From Phyllobacterium brassicacearum (GTDB lineage Bacteria; Pseudomonadota; Alphaproteobacteria; Rhizobiales; Rhizobiaceae): a stretch of 64,000 nucleotides of DNA. Under the pieces are notes generated by a model. It was not told the origin of the DNA. It worked only from the letters and a program-made list of their open reading frames with translations, and ran no database searches. The stretch covers positions 23,525-87,524 of the forward strand of contig NZ_PGGO01000021.1 of assembly GCF_003010955.1 (NCBI RefSeq), read 5' to 3'. The translations under genes and the position numbers were made by a program. Shown piece by piece: positions 28,577-38,450 of this stretch; position 1 is the stretch's first letter; every line of letters begins with the position of its first letter.

Positions 28577-29397
28577 TCATCCGGGACTCTTGGCCTCTTC
28601 TAAAAGCTTTATGAGTTCCTCCAATTTCCGGATTTCCTCATATTCCCTAGCAATGAGTTGCCTATTCATCTCAATGTCACCGCTGTCATCCTGAATAGTT
28701 TTTAGCTCATTTATTATCATCTCTGACGCGGCGATGTTCTGAAGATGCACGTTAATCCGGGCGTTATACGAGGCAATAGTCTCCTCAAGAGAATAGCAGA
28801 AATTCGGACGGTAGAATTGGGGGGACTTTTCGATTGTGGAAGAGCCGAACTGCCGCTCGACATGCTGGATGCGATGCAGGTCGTCGGTGGGCTGAGCGAT
28901 GTGCACACGGTAGCCCCGCTTGTCCAACGCGAGATAGATGTCATTGGTGATAGAGAGTGCGCGAAGCAAAGCAGGTTCTGATGAAATCAGATCCGGCAGG
29001 ATCCTCTTGTAGGGTCGGAGGAATTCACCACTTTTAACATCCCGTGTCTTTCGCAGGTGTTCTTCGACACCAAACAGCAGCGAATGACGAGCCGGACGAT
29101 GAGGTTTCGGTACGGCCCTGGTCTTGCGCGCAGGGCCTTCTTCCAGCGCTCTTTTTTGTCGTGGTTTCGGGACTGACGGCGTTATCTCGATGGTGTCATC
29201 AGATGCCTCGGGGAGCGTTGGCAGCTCTGCCTGAAGCCCAAGGGATTTGCGGGTCCAGTATCCGGATCCGGGGTAGGGTACCCGATATTGCTTGCAGATG
29301 GCGGCCAGTGCCGTGCCGGAGATGCCGAGATCCGGGGCGACTTTACTCAGCGGCCTATCGCAGACTGTTGATAGAGCTCGAGACGTGTCAGTTGCAT
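28577..29397 (-). pseudogene. Putative DNA-binding protein with N-terminal HTH, one frameshift
   Basis: The start MQLTRLELYQQS at 29397 is followed, after loss of one base near 29360, by RPLSKVAPDLGISGTALAAI and PYPGSGYWTRKSLGL, which resemble a family of rhizobial proteins with a short N-terminal helix-turn-helix. The frame then stays open to 28577 and ends in a coiled-coil (EMIINELKTIQDDSG, REYEEIRKLEELIKLLEEAK). The total would be about 273 residues. The break at the HTH makes it probably inactive; a single-base sequencing error is the alternative. The role is unknown. Confidence 0.6.
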
Positions 29398-29710
29398 AGC
29401 GAAGGCGCCCAATTTCAAGTGTGACCGATATCGCACCACCGGGATACGGCGGGCAATATATTCCTCATGGTTCCCTGATTTATCAGCGCCTTAGACATCT
29501 TAATGACGGCGAAGCCGGTGATGACTAAAGACGACGCAGCAGGGCGGAGACCTGCGCCTCTCCAAGTTTGGCTCCTCGTTTGCTGATGGCTGCTTGTGTA
29601 GTACAATAACTTTTAGCCGGCGGAAGATCTTGACGGCTGAGCGATCACGAGGTGGCCGCATCATGTTTCGGTCGCCTGTATTATTGCGGCGAATCCAGTG
29701 GGAAGCGACA
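29398..29710. other. Intergenic region upstream of the DUF4242-cyclase gene
   Basis: Only short overlapping frames without recognisable similarity are present. It separates divergent genes and should hold both promoters. Confidence 0.35.
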
Positions 29711-30532
29711 ATGGCCATATTTATGGACCGACATGATCTCAAGGGAGTTACTGCGGCCGAGATTGCAGAAGCGCATCGCAAGGATCTGGAAGTTCAGGAC
29801 CGCTATGGTGTAAAATTCCTGACATATTGGTTTGATGAACAGCGAGGCACAACTTTCTGCCTTATTGATGCGCCGGACCAAAGCACCGTGCAGTGCGTGC
29901 ATCGGGAGGCGCATGGACATGTTCCGGGAGAAATCGTGGAAGTCGCCCTTTCTGCGGTGGAGGCATTCCTCGGCCGAATTCAGGATCCAGATCCGCCATC
30001 CGGCCGCTTCTCCGCAGGAGTGGATTCAGGACACCGAGCGATCATGTTCACCGACATGGTGGGGTCAACAGAGATGACTGAGCGTCTTGGCGATCGCAGA
30101 GCCACCGAGCTGGTTCGCGCTCATGATGCCATCGTGCGCAGGTGCCTGAGACATTCAGGCGGGCGCGAAATAAAGCACACCGGCGACGGTATTATGGCTT
30201 CCTTTGCATCTACACCTGAGGCTATTGGCTGCGCTACTGCGATCCAGCAACAATTTCTGCAGTTTAATAGCGGCAACTCAGAGCCGATTCATATTCGGAT
30301 CGGCCTTGATTGCGGCGAACCGGTTGAGGACAGCAACGACCTTTTCGGCTCCACGGTCCAACTTGCCGCCCGCTTATGCTCGGCCGCCTCGGCCGACCAG
30401 ATTCTCGTTTCCGAAAATATACGCCGGGAATGCGGACACCCGGATATCTTTAAAATGACAGAGCCACTGCGCCTCAAGGGTTTTGCTAGCCCTGTCTCTG
30501 CATTTGCATGCGTTTGGAATAATCGCGTGTAG
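29711..30532 (+). CDS. DUF4242 (nickel-binding-like) domain fused to class III cyclase
   Basis: From ATG 29711 the protein is 273 residues. Residues 1-90 match the DUF4242 ferredoxin-like fold (MAIFMDRHDLKGVTAAEIAE, TYWFDEQRGTTFCL, HREAHGHVPGEIVEV), whose characterised relative SCO4226 binds nickel. Residues about 105-270 are a class III cyclase domain (IMFTDMVGSTEMTERLG, IKHTGDGIMASF). The usual catalytic Asn in VNLAAR is Gln here (VQLAARLC). This suggests a soluble cyclase controlled by a metal or small molecule. Upstream in-frame starts at 29594 and 29663 are less likely because the domain begins at 29711. Confidence 0.8.
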   Translation: MAIFMDRHDLKGVTAAEIAEAHRKDLEVQDRYGVKFLTYWFDEQRGTTFCLIDAPDQSTVQCVHREAHGHVPGEIVEVALSAVEAFLGRIQDPDPPSGRFSAGVDSGHRAIMFTDMVGSTEMTERLGDRRATELVRAHDAIVRRCLRHSGGREIKHTGDGIMASFASTPEAIGCATAIQQQFLQFNSGNSEPIHIRIGLDCGEPVEDSNDLFGSTVQLAARLCSAASADQILVSENIRRECGHPDIFKMTEPLRLKGFASPVSAFACVWNNRV

Positions 30533-31080
30533 CGTCCCTATTCATGCATCGTGGCTTGGCATTCGCTCATGGAAGCCGTCTGCAAACGCCGCGTTTGGAC
30601 GTGCTCGGAGATCGTTGGGAGGCGACTTTCTATAAAAGACCGGACCGGCGCCGGCTGCGCTGATGAGCCTCAACATGCTGATCGAGACGGAAGGGCGAAA
30701 CTACACACGAGCCGAATACTCGGCGTGGCTCGAGGAAGCCGGTTTCCGGCACATATTAAGGTTGTGGGGGCCGAGACTTCGCCATGTATAAGAAATGTCC
30801 GGATTGGCGGGGCAGTAGCATGATGAGCGTCAGTGCCGGATGCTCAAACCAAATGCCCGCCCGGAAGGGAATAGATTTTGATTGCTGAGATCCCGTCCCT
30901 GGAATCAGTAATTATCAATGCAATGACCAGATGCACGGCTATCCGGCGGACTCAAGCCTGAAAAACATCCAAGCCGTATGTGATGTGATCAACATCCCGT
31001 ACGCTTATTGCAGAAGTCAAAAGCTACGCGGGCGCAAACGCATTGTGAAGCACGCGGGCTAAAATAGGAGGGAGAAAACG
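30533..31080. other. Intergenic region with a gene remnant
   Basis: About 550 bp. Apart from the methyltransferase remnant at 30657-30800 no gene is recognised. The end holds a strong AGGAGGGAG ribosome site (about 31065-31073) for the cytochrome gene. Confidence 0.4.
30657..30800 (+). pseudogene. SAM-dependent methyltransferase C-terminal remnant
   Basis: The frame from 30663 reads MSLNMLIETEGRNYTRAEYS and AWLEEAGFRH, typical of the C-terminal segment of O-methyltransferase-like enzymes (LNMLVETEGGR.YTEAEY..WL..AGF). A frameshift near 30752 moves to IKVVGAETSP. The catalytic SAM-binding part is absent. Confidence 0.4.
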
Positions 31081-31608
31081 ATGTTTCAAATCCCAATTCG
31101 ATTTGCATTCTTAACCGCATCGGGCCTGGGGTTGCTATCGTTTGCGGCCATGGCCGACGACGCACAGATTACGCGGGGCGAATACCTCGTCACGATAAGC
31201 GGATGCAACGACTGCCACACGCCGGGTTACTTCTTCGGAAAGCCAGACCTGTCACGCTTTCTTGGCGGCTCGGATGTGGGCTTCGAGATTCCCGGTGTCG
31301 GTGTTGTTGTCGGCCCAAACATCACGCCTGACAAGGAGACCGGCATTGGTGGCTGGAGCCTCGAGCAAATTGTCACTGCTCTTCAGACTGGTCAACGGCC
31401 AGATGGTCGCCTCCTCGCCCCAATCATGCCTTGGCACGCTTTTGCGCATCTCACCAAGGATGACGCCATGGCGATCGCGGCATTTCTCCAAAGCGTGAAG
31501 CCGGTCAAAAACAAGATTCCCGACCCGGTTAAACCCGGCGAAAAGGTATCGACCTTTATGTTCCGGATCTTGCCGCCCGGCGAAACCGCAGCGGCGGCAC
31601 CGAAATAG
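31081..31608 (+). CDS. Secreted c-type cytochrome
   Basis: The 175-residue protein has a Sec signal peptide (cleavage expected near AAMA), one haem-binding motif CNDCH in YLVTISGCNDCHTPG, and a likely axial Met in APIMPWHAFAHLTKDDA, as in class I cytochromes related to the cytochrome subunits of alcohol dehydrogenases. It should be a periplasmic electron carrier. A strong ribosome site precedes it, and no oxidoreductase partner is adjacent; the nearest redox candidate is the SBP56 protein at 26.3 kb. It converges with the formylglycine-generating enzyme gene. Confidence 0.82.
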   Translation: MFQIPIRFAFLTASGLGLLSFAAMADDAQITRGEYLVTISGCNDCHTPGYFFGKPDLSRFLGGSDVGFEIPGVGVVVGPNITPDKETGIGGWSLEQIVTALQTGQRPDGRLLAPIMPWHAFAHLTKDDAMAIAAFLQSVKPVKNKIPDPVKPGEKVSTFMFRILPPGETAAAAPK

Positions 31609-31828
31609 GGACAAGATTTGATCGCTTTGCGGCTGGAGCACCGGGCTCCGATCGCGATTTTTGCATGTGACCGAGCTCGGCAAAAAACCATGATGGCTCG
31701 TGATACTTGTCGGAAAAACCCGCGACCGCGTGGCGTTTTATCCGCATGCAACTGTGAGTATCGCACTACGGAGTATATTCCATCCGTCGTCGCAACCTAC
31801 GAGCACGAACCGCCTTAGGTTCGCCTTT

Positions 31829-31870
31829 TGTGCTTCGAAAGTCGCATAATGACTCATGTGGAACCGCACC
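31829..31870 (+). repeat. Dispersed repeat family R1, copy c
   Basis: TGTGCTTCGAAAGTCGCATA followed by ATGACTCATGTGGAACCGCA. It lies 33 bp 3' of the minus-strand gene ending at 31903, in the same orientation as the other copies. Confidence 0.6.
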
Positions 31871-31902
31871 CTAACTCTATCGCCCGGGTCTGTTTGAAGT
31901 TG

Positions 31903-32907
31903 TCAGGATTGCCGCACGATGCAGCGGAATCCCACGTGGCACGTGGATGTATCGACAGGCTGCGCCATTCGGGCTGCGGGACGATAGCGCTGGCAATAAT
32001 TCGGAGCGCAGAGAAACGAGCCGCCCTTCATGACTTTGCGAGGAATGGTGATCTCAGGTTGACGCGGATCAATGCTCTCTTCCCTCTTTCCACCTCGTGG
32101 GTTCTGAAGGGTGCAGCAGGGGCTGTCGATCTTGTTGTGCTCTTGATACCAGTCGGCGGTCCACTGCCAAACGTTGCCGGCCATGTCGTACAGGCCATAG
32201 CCATTTGGGGGAAAAGCGGTGACCGGCGATGTCCACTCATAACCGTCTTCAACCTTGTTCTGCGAGGGAAACTCGCCCTGAAAGGTATTCGCCACATGCT
32301 TGCCACCGGGCGCGAGTTCATCTCCCCAGACGAATTCTGCACCATCCAGTCCTCCACGCGCGGCAAATTCCCACTCGGCCTCGCTCGGCAATTCCTTGCC
32401 TGCCCATTTCGCGTAGGCCTCTGCATCCTCATACGCAACGTGCACGACAGGATGATCCGACCGCCCCTTGATCGAACTTGCAGGACCCCGTGGATGCCGC
32501 CAATCCGCGCCGCGCACATATGCCCACCAGTTGTAGTGATTGCTGAGATCAACACGAGTTTTGGGCTTGATGAACACCACCGAAGATGGTGCAAGCAATT
32601 CCGGCTTTGCGCCGGGATAGTCATCCGGATTTACCGCGCGCTCGGCCAAGGTGACATATCCGGTCGCCTCGACGAAGCCGGCAAATTCACGGTTGGTCAC
32701 GGTGCACGCGTCCATCCAGAAACCGTCCACCTCCACCTTGTGGGCTGGTGCCTCTTCCGGATAGTGATGATCCGACCCCATGAGAAACGTGCCGCCAGGA
32801 ACCCGCACCATATTTTTGAACGGAGGCTCCGCCGCTTCCACTCCTCGACCACCGATTGATCGATCCACTGCTTGAGCGTCGGCGACGGCAATAACAGGGC
32901 TATCCAT
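31903..32907 (-). CDS. Formylglycine-generating enzyme (sulfatase-modifying factor)
   Basis: This 334-residue protein has the FGE-sulfatase fold signatures: MVRVPGGTFLMGSD, VDGFWMDACTVTNREFAGFV, YEDAEAYAKWAGKELPSEAE, YDMAGNVWQWTADWY and the active-site region MKGGSFLCAPNYCQRYRPAA with the two copper-binding Cys (C300, C305). It converts the Cys of CxPxR sulfatases to formylglycine. No signal peptide is seen, as expected for a cytoplasmic enzyme acting before export. It starts 43 bp after the stop of the sulfatase at 32951-35341, the likely substrate and operon partner. Confidence 0.9.
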   Translation of the reverse strand: MDSPVIAVADAQAVDRSIGGRGVEAAEPPFKNMVRVPGGTFLMGSDHHYPEEAPAHKVEVDGFWMDACTVTNREFAGFVEATGYVTLAERAVNPDDYPGAKPELLAPSSVVFIKPKTRVDLSNHYNWWAYVRGADWRHPRGPASSIKGRSDHPVVHVAYEDAEAYAKWAGKELPSEAEWEFAARGGLDGAEFVWGDELAPGGKHVANTFQGEFPSQNKVEDGYEWTSPVTAFPPNGYGLYDMAGNVWQWTADWYQEHNKIDSPCCTLQNPRGGKREESIDPRQPEITIPRKVMKGGSFLCAPNYCQRYRPAARMAQPVDTSTCHVGFRCIVRQS

Positions 32908-32950
32908 CGCTCAACGCGCCTCCTCGAAGTCACTGCGTCCGGCCCGGTGC

Positions 32951-35341
32951 CTATGGCTGCAGCGCCACCTCCAGCTTCGCAATTTTGCCGTTAAACGGGA
33001 ACGGCACCTGGTAATCCGTGTCCTCGACGCCTGTCCTTGTATCGACCCCCACGTCGAAGGTCTCATCCCACGGCATGAGGGCTGGAATCGTGTGCGGAAT
33101 TTTCTCGTTAGCAACCTCATTACCGTCCACCTTAAGGATGCCAGTGCCGCCCTTGCCGAAACCGGGACCGTCGGACTTGAAGTCGAACATAATGGTATGC
33201 TTGCCGGGAGCCAAGGCGTCCGGGCCCTCCCAGCGGAAACGTTCCAAGTCAACGAAATTATAGAGGAAGACGGGCTTCCCCTTGAGCAGATAGAAACCAT
33301 ATCCACCAAAGCGGCCGCCCGTTGTGACCAGCATGCCTTCGCCACCATCCTGCGGTACGTCTACTTCCGCGGTGATTGTGTAGGATTTATTCACGATGCT
33401 CGGGGCATTGCTCGACGGAATGCCCGCGACCACGCCAGAATAGGTGAAGTCGTTGCGTCCGGCAGTCGTACTTGGCCGTGGTGTGAGGAGGCGCTCCAGG
33501 ATCGAGTTATCCAGTGGGAAAACATTGTATTTCGCCGCCTCCATAAGAAACAGTTCCTGCATCTGATGCAGCTTGTCCGGCATCGTGGCAGCAAGGTCGT
33601 TGTTCTGCGAGAAATCCTCTGTGAGGTTGTACAGTTCCCATTTGTAGCCATCAACAACATCGGGCATCTTGGAGGTACCCATCAACCAGGGCGCAGCGGG
33701 CGGCGTGGTGCAGGCATACCAGCCGTCACTGTAGATGCCGCGATTGCCGAACATCTCGAAATACTGTGTCGTGCGTGCCGATGGAGCCTGGGTGTTGTTC
33801 CAGCTATAGGTCATGCTGACGCCTTCGATCGGTTTTTGCGCAACGCCGTTCACCATCACCGGGGTGGATATTCCGGCTGCCTCAAGAATAGTCGGAACGA
33901 TATCGATCACGTGATGGAACTGACTGCGTATGCCGCCAGCCTCCTTGATCCGTGCCGGCCAGGCCATTGCCATGCCCTGCCTCGTGCCGCCGAAATGCGA
34001 AGCAACCTGTTTCGTCCACTTGAACGGGGTATCAAAAGCCCATGACCATGCCACGGACATATGAGGATAGGTCTTGTCGGAGCCCCAGACATCATAAAAC
34101 TTCAACTGATCAGCGACCGGGATCTGCATGCCCTCGATGGTGATCAATTCATTGGGTGTACCGAGCGCACTTCCCTCGGCGCTCGTGCCGTTGTCGCCTT
34201 CAATGTATATGACGAGCGTATTGTCGAGCTTGCCAAGGTCGTCGACCGCCTGGATCACGCGGCCGATTTCATTGTCGGAATAGGCCACATAGGCGGCGAA
34301 AACCTCCGCCTGCCGCGCGAACAGCTTCTTGCTGTCTGCATCCAACGTATCCCACTTCGGTAAGTCATCCGGCCAAGGCGTCAGTTGGGTGTTGGCCGGG
34401 ATAACGCCGAGCTGCTTCTGGTTGGCGAAAATTTGTTCGCGTAATTCGTTCCAACCCATATCGAACTTGCCCTTGAACTTGTCGATCCACTCCTGGGTCG
34501 GGTGGTGCGGCGCGTGGGTGGCACCCGGCACGTAATAAACGAAGAACGGCTTGTCAGGCGCAGCCGCGTTCAATTGCTTGATGTGGTCGATCGCGTTGTC
34601 GGCCTGGTCGGTAATGAGATTGTAGTTGGGCTTGCCGACCCAAGGGTAAACCTGAGTTGTGTTCTGGAAGAGATATGGCGTCCACTGGTTGCTGTCGCCG
34701 CCCATGAAGCCGTAGAAATAATCGAAGCCCATTCCTACCGGCCACTGATCGAAGGGACCGGCGCTGCTGTACTGAAAAGCCGGGGTGTTGTGGTTCTTGC
34801 CGAACCATGATGTAGCGTAGCCGTTCTGTTTCAGGATTTCCCCGATCGTGGCGTTGTTCACTCCGATGATTGAATCATAGCCTGGAAATCCGGTGGCTTG
34901 CTCGGAAATAACCCCGAAACCTGAGGAATGGTGATTGCGGCCGGTGATCAACGCGGCCCGCGTTGGCGAGCAAAGCGCGGTCGAATGAAACTGGGTGTAG
35001 CGCAGCCCCGCATTTGCCACCCGGTCCATCGCCGGCGTGGGGATGACGCCGCCGAATGTGCCAGCAACACCGTACCCCGCATCGTCGGTCATGATCAACA
35101 GGACATTGGGAGCACCCTTGGGGGGAACGATCTGTGGCGGCCAGTATGGTTTGGAGTTCTTCGCATCGAGACCGATTTGACCGCCGAAAGCCGGCGATGG
35201 GTTGGGGAGATATCTGCCGTCAATCGTTGTCGTCGCACTGGGCGAACCTGGCTGACCCGTGATCTCCTGGGCATTCGTTCTGTTTAAAGAAACGGCTGTC
35301 AAACTCAGTGTGGCAAGAAACAGTGTGCCAATGCGCATCAT
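32951..35341 (-). CDS. Type I (formylglycine) arylsulfatase, periplasmic
   Basis: About 796 residues. A Sec signal peptide (IGTLFLATLSLTAVS) is followed by the sulfatase core: LIMTDDAGYG (metal-binding Asp pair), the activation motif CSPTRAALITGRNHH (Cys near 124), WFGKNHN, PFFVYYVPGATHAPHH and IYIEGDNGTSAEG. The last 200 residues form a beta-rich accessory domain. It hydrolyses sulfate esters, and the substrate is not evident. FGE follows in the same operon. The paralogue at 39993 shares the layout. ATG 35341 fits the AAGGGGGGA ribosome site better than GTG 35347. A candidate regulatory motif lies about 180 bp upstream. Confidence 0.9.
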   Translation of the reverse strand: MMRIGTLFLATLSLTAVSLNRTNAQEITGQPGSPSATTTIDGRYLPNPSPAFGGQIGLDAKNSKPYWPPQIVPPKGAPNVLLIMTDDAGYGVAGTFGGVIPTPAMDRVANAGLRYTQFHSTALCSPTRAALITGRNHHSSGFGVISEQATGFPGYDSIIGVNNATIGEILKQNGYATSWFGKNHNTPAFQYSSAGPFDQWPVGMGFDYFYGFMGGDSNQWTPYLFQNTTQVYPWVGKPNYNLITDQADNAIDHIKQLNAAAPDKPFFVYYVPGATHAPHHPTQEWIDKFKGKFDMGWNELREQIFANQKQLGVIPANTQLTPWPDDLPKWDTLDADSKKLFARQAEVFAAYVAYSDNEIGRVIQAVDDLGKLDNTLVIYIEGDNGTSAEGSALGTPNELITIEGMQIPVADQLKFYDVWGSDKTYPHMSVAWSWAFDTPFKWTKQVASHFGGTRQGMAMAWPARIKEAGGIRSQFHHVIDIVPTILEAAGISTPVMVNGVAQKPIEGVSMTYSWNNTQAPSARTTQYFEMFGNRGIYSDGWYACTTPPAAPWLMGTSKMPDVVDGYKWELYNLTEDFSQNNDLAATMPDKLHQMQELFLMEAAKYNVFPLDNSILERLLTPRPSTTAGRNDFTYSGVVAGIPSSNAPSIVNKSYTITAEVDVPQDGGEGMLVTTGGRFGGYGFYLLKGKPVFLYNFVDLERFRWEGPDALAPGKHTIMFDFKSDGPGFGKGGTGILKVDGNEVANEKIPHTIPALMPWDETFDVGVDTRTGVEDTDYQVPFPFNGKIAKLEVALQP

Positions 35342-35518
35342 CGTCACGTCCCCCCTTTGACTTGTCTTTGCAGCGACGAACGTCGGTCCCTAATGACGCA
35401 TAAACGGAGGGCCGACTCAAAACTACTGTTAGTGATAAGTATTAGCAGCGCAGCCGCGCTGAGCGGCCAAGGTAAGTCTGTTTCAGTTTGAGGACTATTA
35501 CACTCCTCGCAATCGCTG

Positions 35519-35539
35519 GCGAGTACGTAACAGTAACTA
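35519..35539 (-). promoter_or_regulatory. Candidate operator shared by sulfatase genes, site 1
   Basis: Read towards the gene: TAGTTACTGTTACGTACTCG. It contains the GTTACnGTTACGTACT pattern also found at 36036 and 38451, about 178 bp upstream of the sulfatase start at 35341. Confidence 0.45.
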
Positions 35540-35639
35540 CGGCCGGTGTCCGGTCGATCACAGCGCCGAGGGCTGGTCGAACTATTGGCGCGCTCTTCGA
35601 TTAGAACGCGGAGATTCCGCTTCGCGCGCAAGCCTTTCA

Positions 35640-35962
35640 TGACCTATGCGCCGGCAAGCGGCTTCCTTACCTCTGGCACGCCAGCGCGCCGCGGAAATGG
35701 GGGTGACCATCAATGCACTGGTGGTGTCTGATGATGAGGGCGATCTTGCCAGCTATTACACAAAAAATGTGATCCTCGGAGCCAACGCATTCGTCATGGA
35801 TATAAGACAGCATGCCGACTATTCGACCGCGATCAAAACGAAGCTGATAAGGGAACTGTCATCGCGGGCAGTGGCCACTCCGTCGGCAACACTGGGTCGC
35901 CGCAAGAAATCAACGCTGTATTCGAGCCATCCTGAACATGCTGGGCTCTATGGCAGATTTTG
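35640..35962 (+). pseudogene. DUF1194 (VWA-like) protein C-terminal remnant
   Basis: RQRAAEMGVTINALVVSDDE, LASYYTKNVILGANAFVMDI and STAIKTKLIREL match the C-terminal half of DUF1194 proteins (typically ...GITINGLPI...YY...VIGGPGAFV). The VWA-like N-terminal half and signal peptide are missing, and the tail after REL is unrelated. It is a gene remnant between two divergent sulfatase units. Confidence 0.5.
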
Positions 35963-36035
35963 AGTCGATCGTGAACTGCGAGTTGGGTTAATCGACAACC
36001 GCAAAGGGTCGTTACCTGCGGCCGCAGCATACTTC

Positions 36036-36058
36036 ATTGTAACCGTTACGTACTTGCG
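36036..36058 (+). promoter_or_regulatory. Candidate operator shared by sulfatase genes, site 2
   Basis: TTGTAACCGTTACGTACTTG contains the perfect palindrome GTAAC-C-GTTAC and the common core GTTACGTACT. It lies about 188 bp upstream of the sulfatase start at 36246. Confidence 0.45.
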
Positions 36059-36245
36059 ATGTTGGGGGATCCAGAGAGAATTGTTCCAGAGGGGCCGCGC
36101 ATATTCCTGTTGTCGGCATCACGGCGCGCCCCTTTCGCACGGCTACATCCACTGAGCACAGATGCTACGGGGCGCATAACAAAGTCGTCTCGCCCGCAGG
36201 AAGGTGTCTCTCTGCCTTTGGCCTGACCAACGGGGAGAGACTGCA

Positions 36246-37898
36246 ATGGCAGACAATTCGACACCCAGCAGGCGCGACATCCTGCTGACCGGCGGGTCAT
36301 TGCTCGCCATGTCGGCGATCGGCACAATCACTAACACGGCGGCCACCACGTCCGCGACTGCTCAGGCATCGGGCAAGCAACCCAACATCGTCGTCATCAT
36401 GGCTGACGATGTCGGCATCTGGAATATCGGTGCCTATCACCGCGGCATGATGGCAGGCCGCACACCGAATCTCGACAAGCTGGCCGCCGAGGGCATGCTC
36501 TTTACCGACTATTACGCCGAGGCAAGCTGCACGGCGGGCCGCGCAAACTTCATCACGGGAGAACTTCCCATTCGCACTGGCATGACCACTGTCGGACAGG
36601 CGGGCTCACCCATTGGCATTCCGGCAGCCGCGCCGACCCTTGCGACGGTACTGAAATCCATGGGCTATGCTACAGGACAGTTCGGCAAGAACCATCTCGG
36701 CGATCTCAATGAGTTCCTGCCGACAGTCCACGGCTTTGACGAGTTCTTCGGCTATCTCTATCACCTTGATGCGATGGAAGACCCTGCGCACCCCGGCTAC
36801 CCGCAGGACCTCTTGAACGTTTACGGTCCGCGCAACATGGTTCACTCCTGGGCTACGGATGTGGACGACCCAACGGAAATGCCGCGCTGGGGTAAGGTCG
36901 GCAAACAGAAGATCGAGGACGCCGGCACGCTCTATCCCGAACGGATGAAAACGGTCGACGACGAAATCCAGAACCTGGCGTTCAAGTTCGTCGACAAAGC
37001 GCAAGCCGACGGCAAGCCATTCTTCCTCTGGCTCAACCCCACACGCATGCACATCGTCACCCACCTCTCGGACAAATATGAAAAGATGCGCAACTCCGAG
37101 AATGGCTGGACCATCCACGAGGCCGGAATGGCCCAACTGGACGACATCGTCGGTGCCACCATGCAAAAGCTCAAGGACATGGGTGTCGATGACAACACCA
37201 TCGTCATGTTCACCACCGACAATGGTACCGAGAACTTCACATGGCCGGATGGCGGCCAGACCCCGTTCTACGGCGGCAAGGGCACGACCTATGAAGGCGG
37301 CTTCCGCGCACCGGCAATGATCCGCTGGCCGGGGCACGTTCCCGCCGGTTCGATCGGCAACGGCCTGTTCTCAGGGCTCGACTGGTTCCCCACCTTTGTT
37401 ACCGCCGCCGGCGACCCGAACATTGTCGTCGAGCTGAAGGCCGGCAAGGAACTCAATGGGCAGAACTACAAGGTGCATCTCGACGGCTACGACCAGACCA
37501 GCATGATTACCGGATCGGGCAAATCAAACCGCCACGAGATCTGGTATTTCGCCGAAAGCACACTCGGCGCTGCCCGCATCGACGACTTCAAATACACCTT
37601 CAAGGAACAGCCGGGCGGCTGGATCGGTGACACGGTGACACTTGGCGTTCCGACCGTTGTCAATCTACGCCTCGATCCGTTCGAGAGGACGGCATTTTTC
37701 AAGGGAGCCATTGGATCCCTCGAATATTTTGAATGGTACAAATTCGAGTTCTGGCGTTTCGTTCTCGTTCAGGCGAAGGTGGAGGAACTGGGTAAATCCG
37801 CCATCGACTTCCCGCCAATGCAGGCGGGAGCGAGTTTCGGGCTCAGCGCTGTCAAGGAGCAGATCGCCGAGGCCATCAGGAAACAACACGGGCAATAA
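36246..37898 (+). CDS. Arylsulfatase with Tat signal and CxAxR activation motif
   Basis: The 550-residue protein begins with a twin-arginine leader (SRRDILLTGGSLLAMSA), suggesting export after folding. The sulfatase core is clear: IVVIMADDVGIWNIGAYHRG, the activation motif SCTAGRANFITGE (Cys near 95, CxAxR rather than CxPxR), FGKNHLGDLNEF, FFLWLNPTRMHI and MFTTDNGTENFTWPDGGQTP. CxAxR is an accepted variant of the formylglycine motif, so the FGE encoded at 31903 could activate it. It is monocistronic, with a terminator at 37916. ATG 36246 has GGGGAGAG upstream. It belongs to a different subfamily from the other two sulfatases in the window. Confidence 0.88.
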   Translation: MADNSTPSRRDILLTGGSLLAMSAIGTITNTAATTSATAQASGKQPNIVVIMADDVGIWNIGAYHRGMMAGRTPNLDKLAAEGMLFTDYYAEASCTAGRANFITGELPIRTGMTTVGQAGSPIGIPAAAPTLATVLKSMGYATGQFGKNHLGDLNEFLPTVHGFDEFFGYLYHLDAMEDPAHPGYPQDLLNVYGPRNMVHSWATDVDDPTEMPRWGKVGKQKIEDAGTLYPERMKTVDDEIQNLAFKFVDKAQADGKPFFLWLNPTRMHIVTHLSDKYEKMRNSENGWTIHEAGMAQLDDIVGATMQKLKDMGVDDNTIVMFTTDNGTENFTWPDGGQTPFYGGKGTTYEGGFRAPAMIRWPGHVPAGSIGNGLFSGLDWFPTFVTAAGDPNIVVELKAGKELNGQNYKVHLDGYDQTSMITGSGKSNRHEIWYFAESTLGAARIDDFKYTFKEQPGGWIGDTVTLGVPTVVNLRLDPFERTAFFKGAIGSLEYFEWYKFEFWRFVLVQAKVEELGKSAIDFPPMQAGASFGLSAVKEQIAEAIRKQHGQ

Positions 37899-37915
37899 GA
37901 AAGGCAACGATACTT

Positions 37916-37946
37916 CGAACGGCTCTCAATGAGCCGTTCCTTTTGT
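37916..37946 (+). terminator. Rho-independent terminator after the Tat-sulfatase
   Basis: Stem AACGGCTC / GAGCCGTT with loop TCAAT, followed by CCTTTTG, starting 20 bp after the stop codon. Confidence 0.75.
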
Positions 37947-38450
37947 CCGCAATCGCAGTCGGCGACGGCGACCTGACGGCGTCAGCAATCGACGGTCACA
38001 CGAAATCGAACAGGGACTTTAGATATCGTTATGAAATGGCATTGTGGCTATAAAATTAGGCATTTAGGAGTGTTCTAGTGGCTCTTGCTACCTCACCGGC
38101 TTGGAAGCCTTACACCATTCGCTGGCAGAGTGTGGCCCTAGCCATTCCAAACGTCATTGTAGAATTTTTGTCCCCATCGCGGGGAAATAGTCGCCGACGA
38201 CCGTTGCCGCCTCTCTTTCCCGGTGGACAGATGAAAATGGTGCTTAGTGGGTGTTGGCGCTGGGGTGTATTCTGGTCTCCTGACTGCACATTTGCCGCCA
38301 AGGCCCGCAGTCAGTTTGGGGAGGAGCATCGCAGAACGGCCCAGAATTTCTCCCAGGGCCGTTCGAGCTCCTCCCGCTCTTTGCTTAACAGAGGTTCCCA
38401 GTATCTCACCTCTTTTTTCTAACGCGATCCGCCCAATCCACCACTCCCCG

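Noticed and set aside
31828..32859. 343-residue plus-strand frame opposite the FGE gene
   Set aside because: The minus-strand FGE has all family signatures; the opposite frame is a shadow and includes the R1 repeat.
36246..37898. Idea that the Tat-sulfatase is inactive because its motif is CxAxR and not CxPxR
   Set aside because: Ala at this position is an accepted variant of the formylglycine motif, and the rest of the active site is present.
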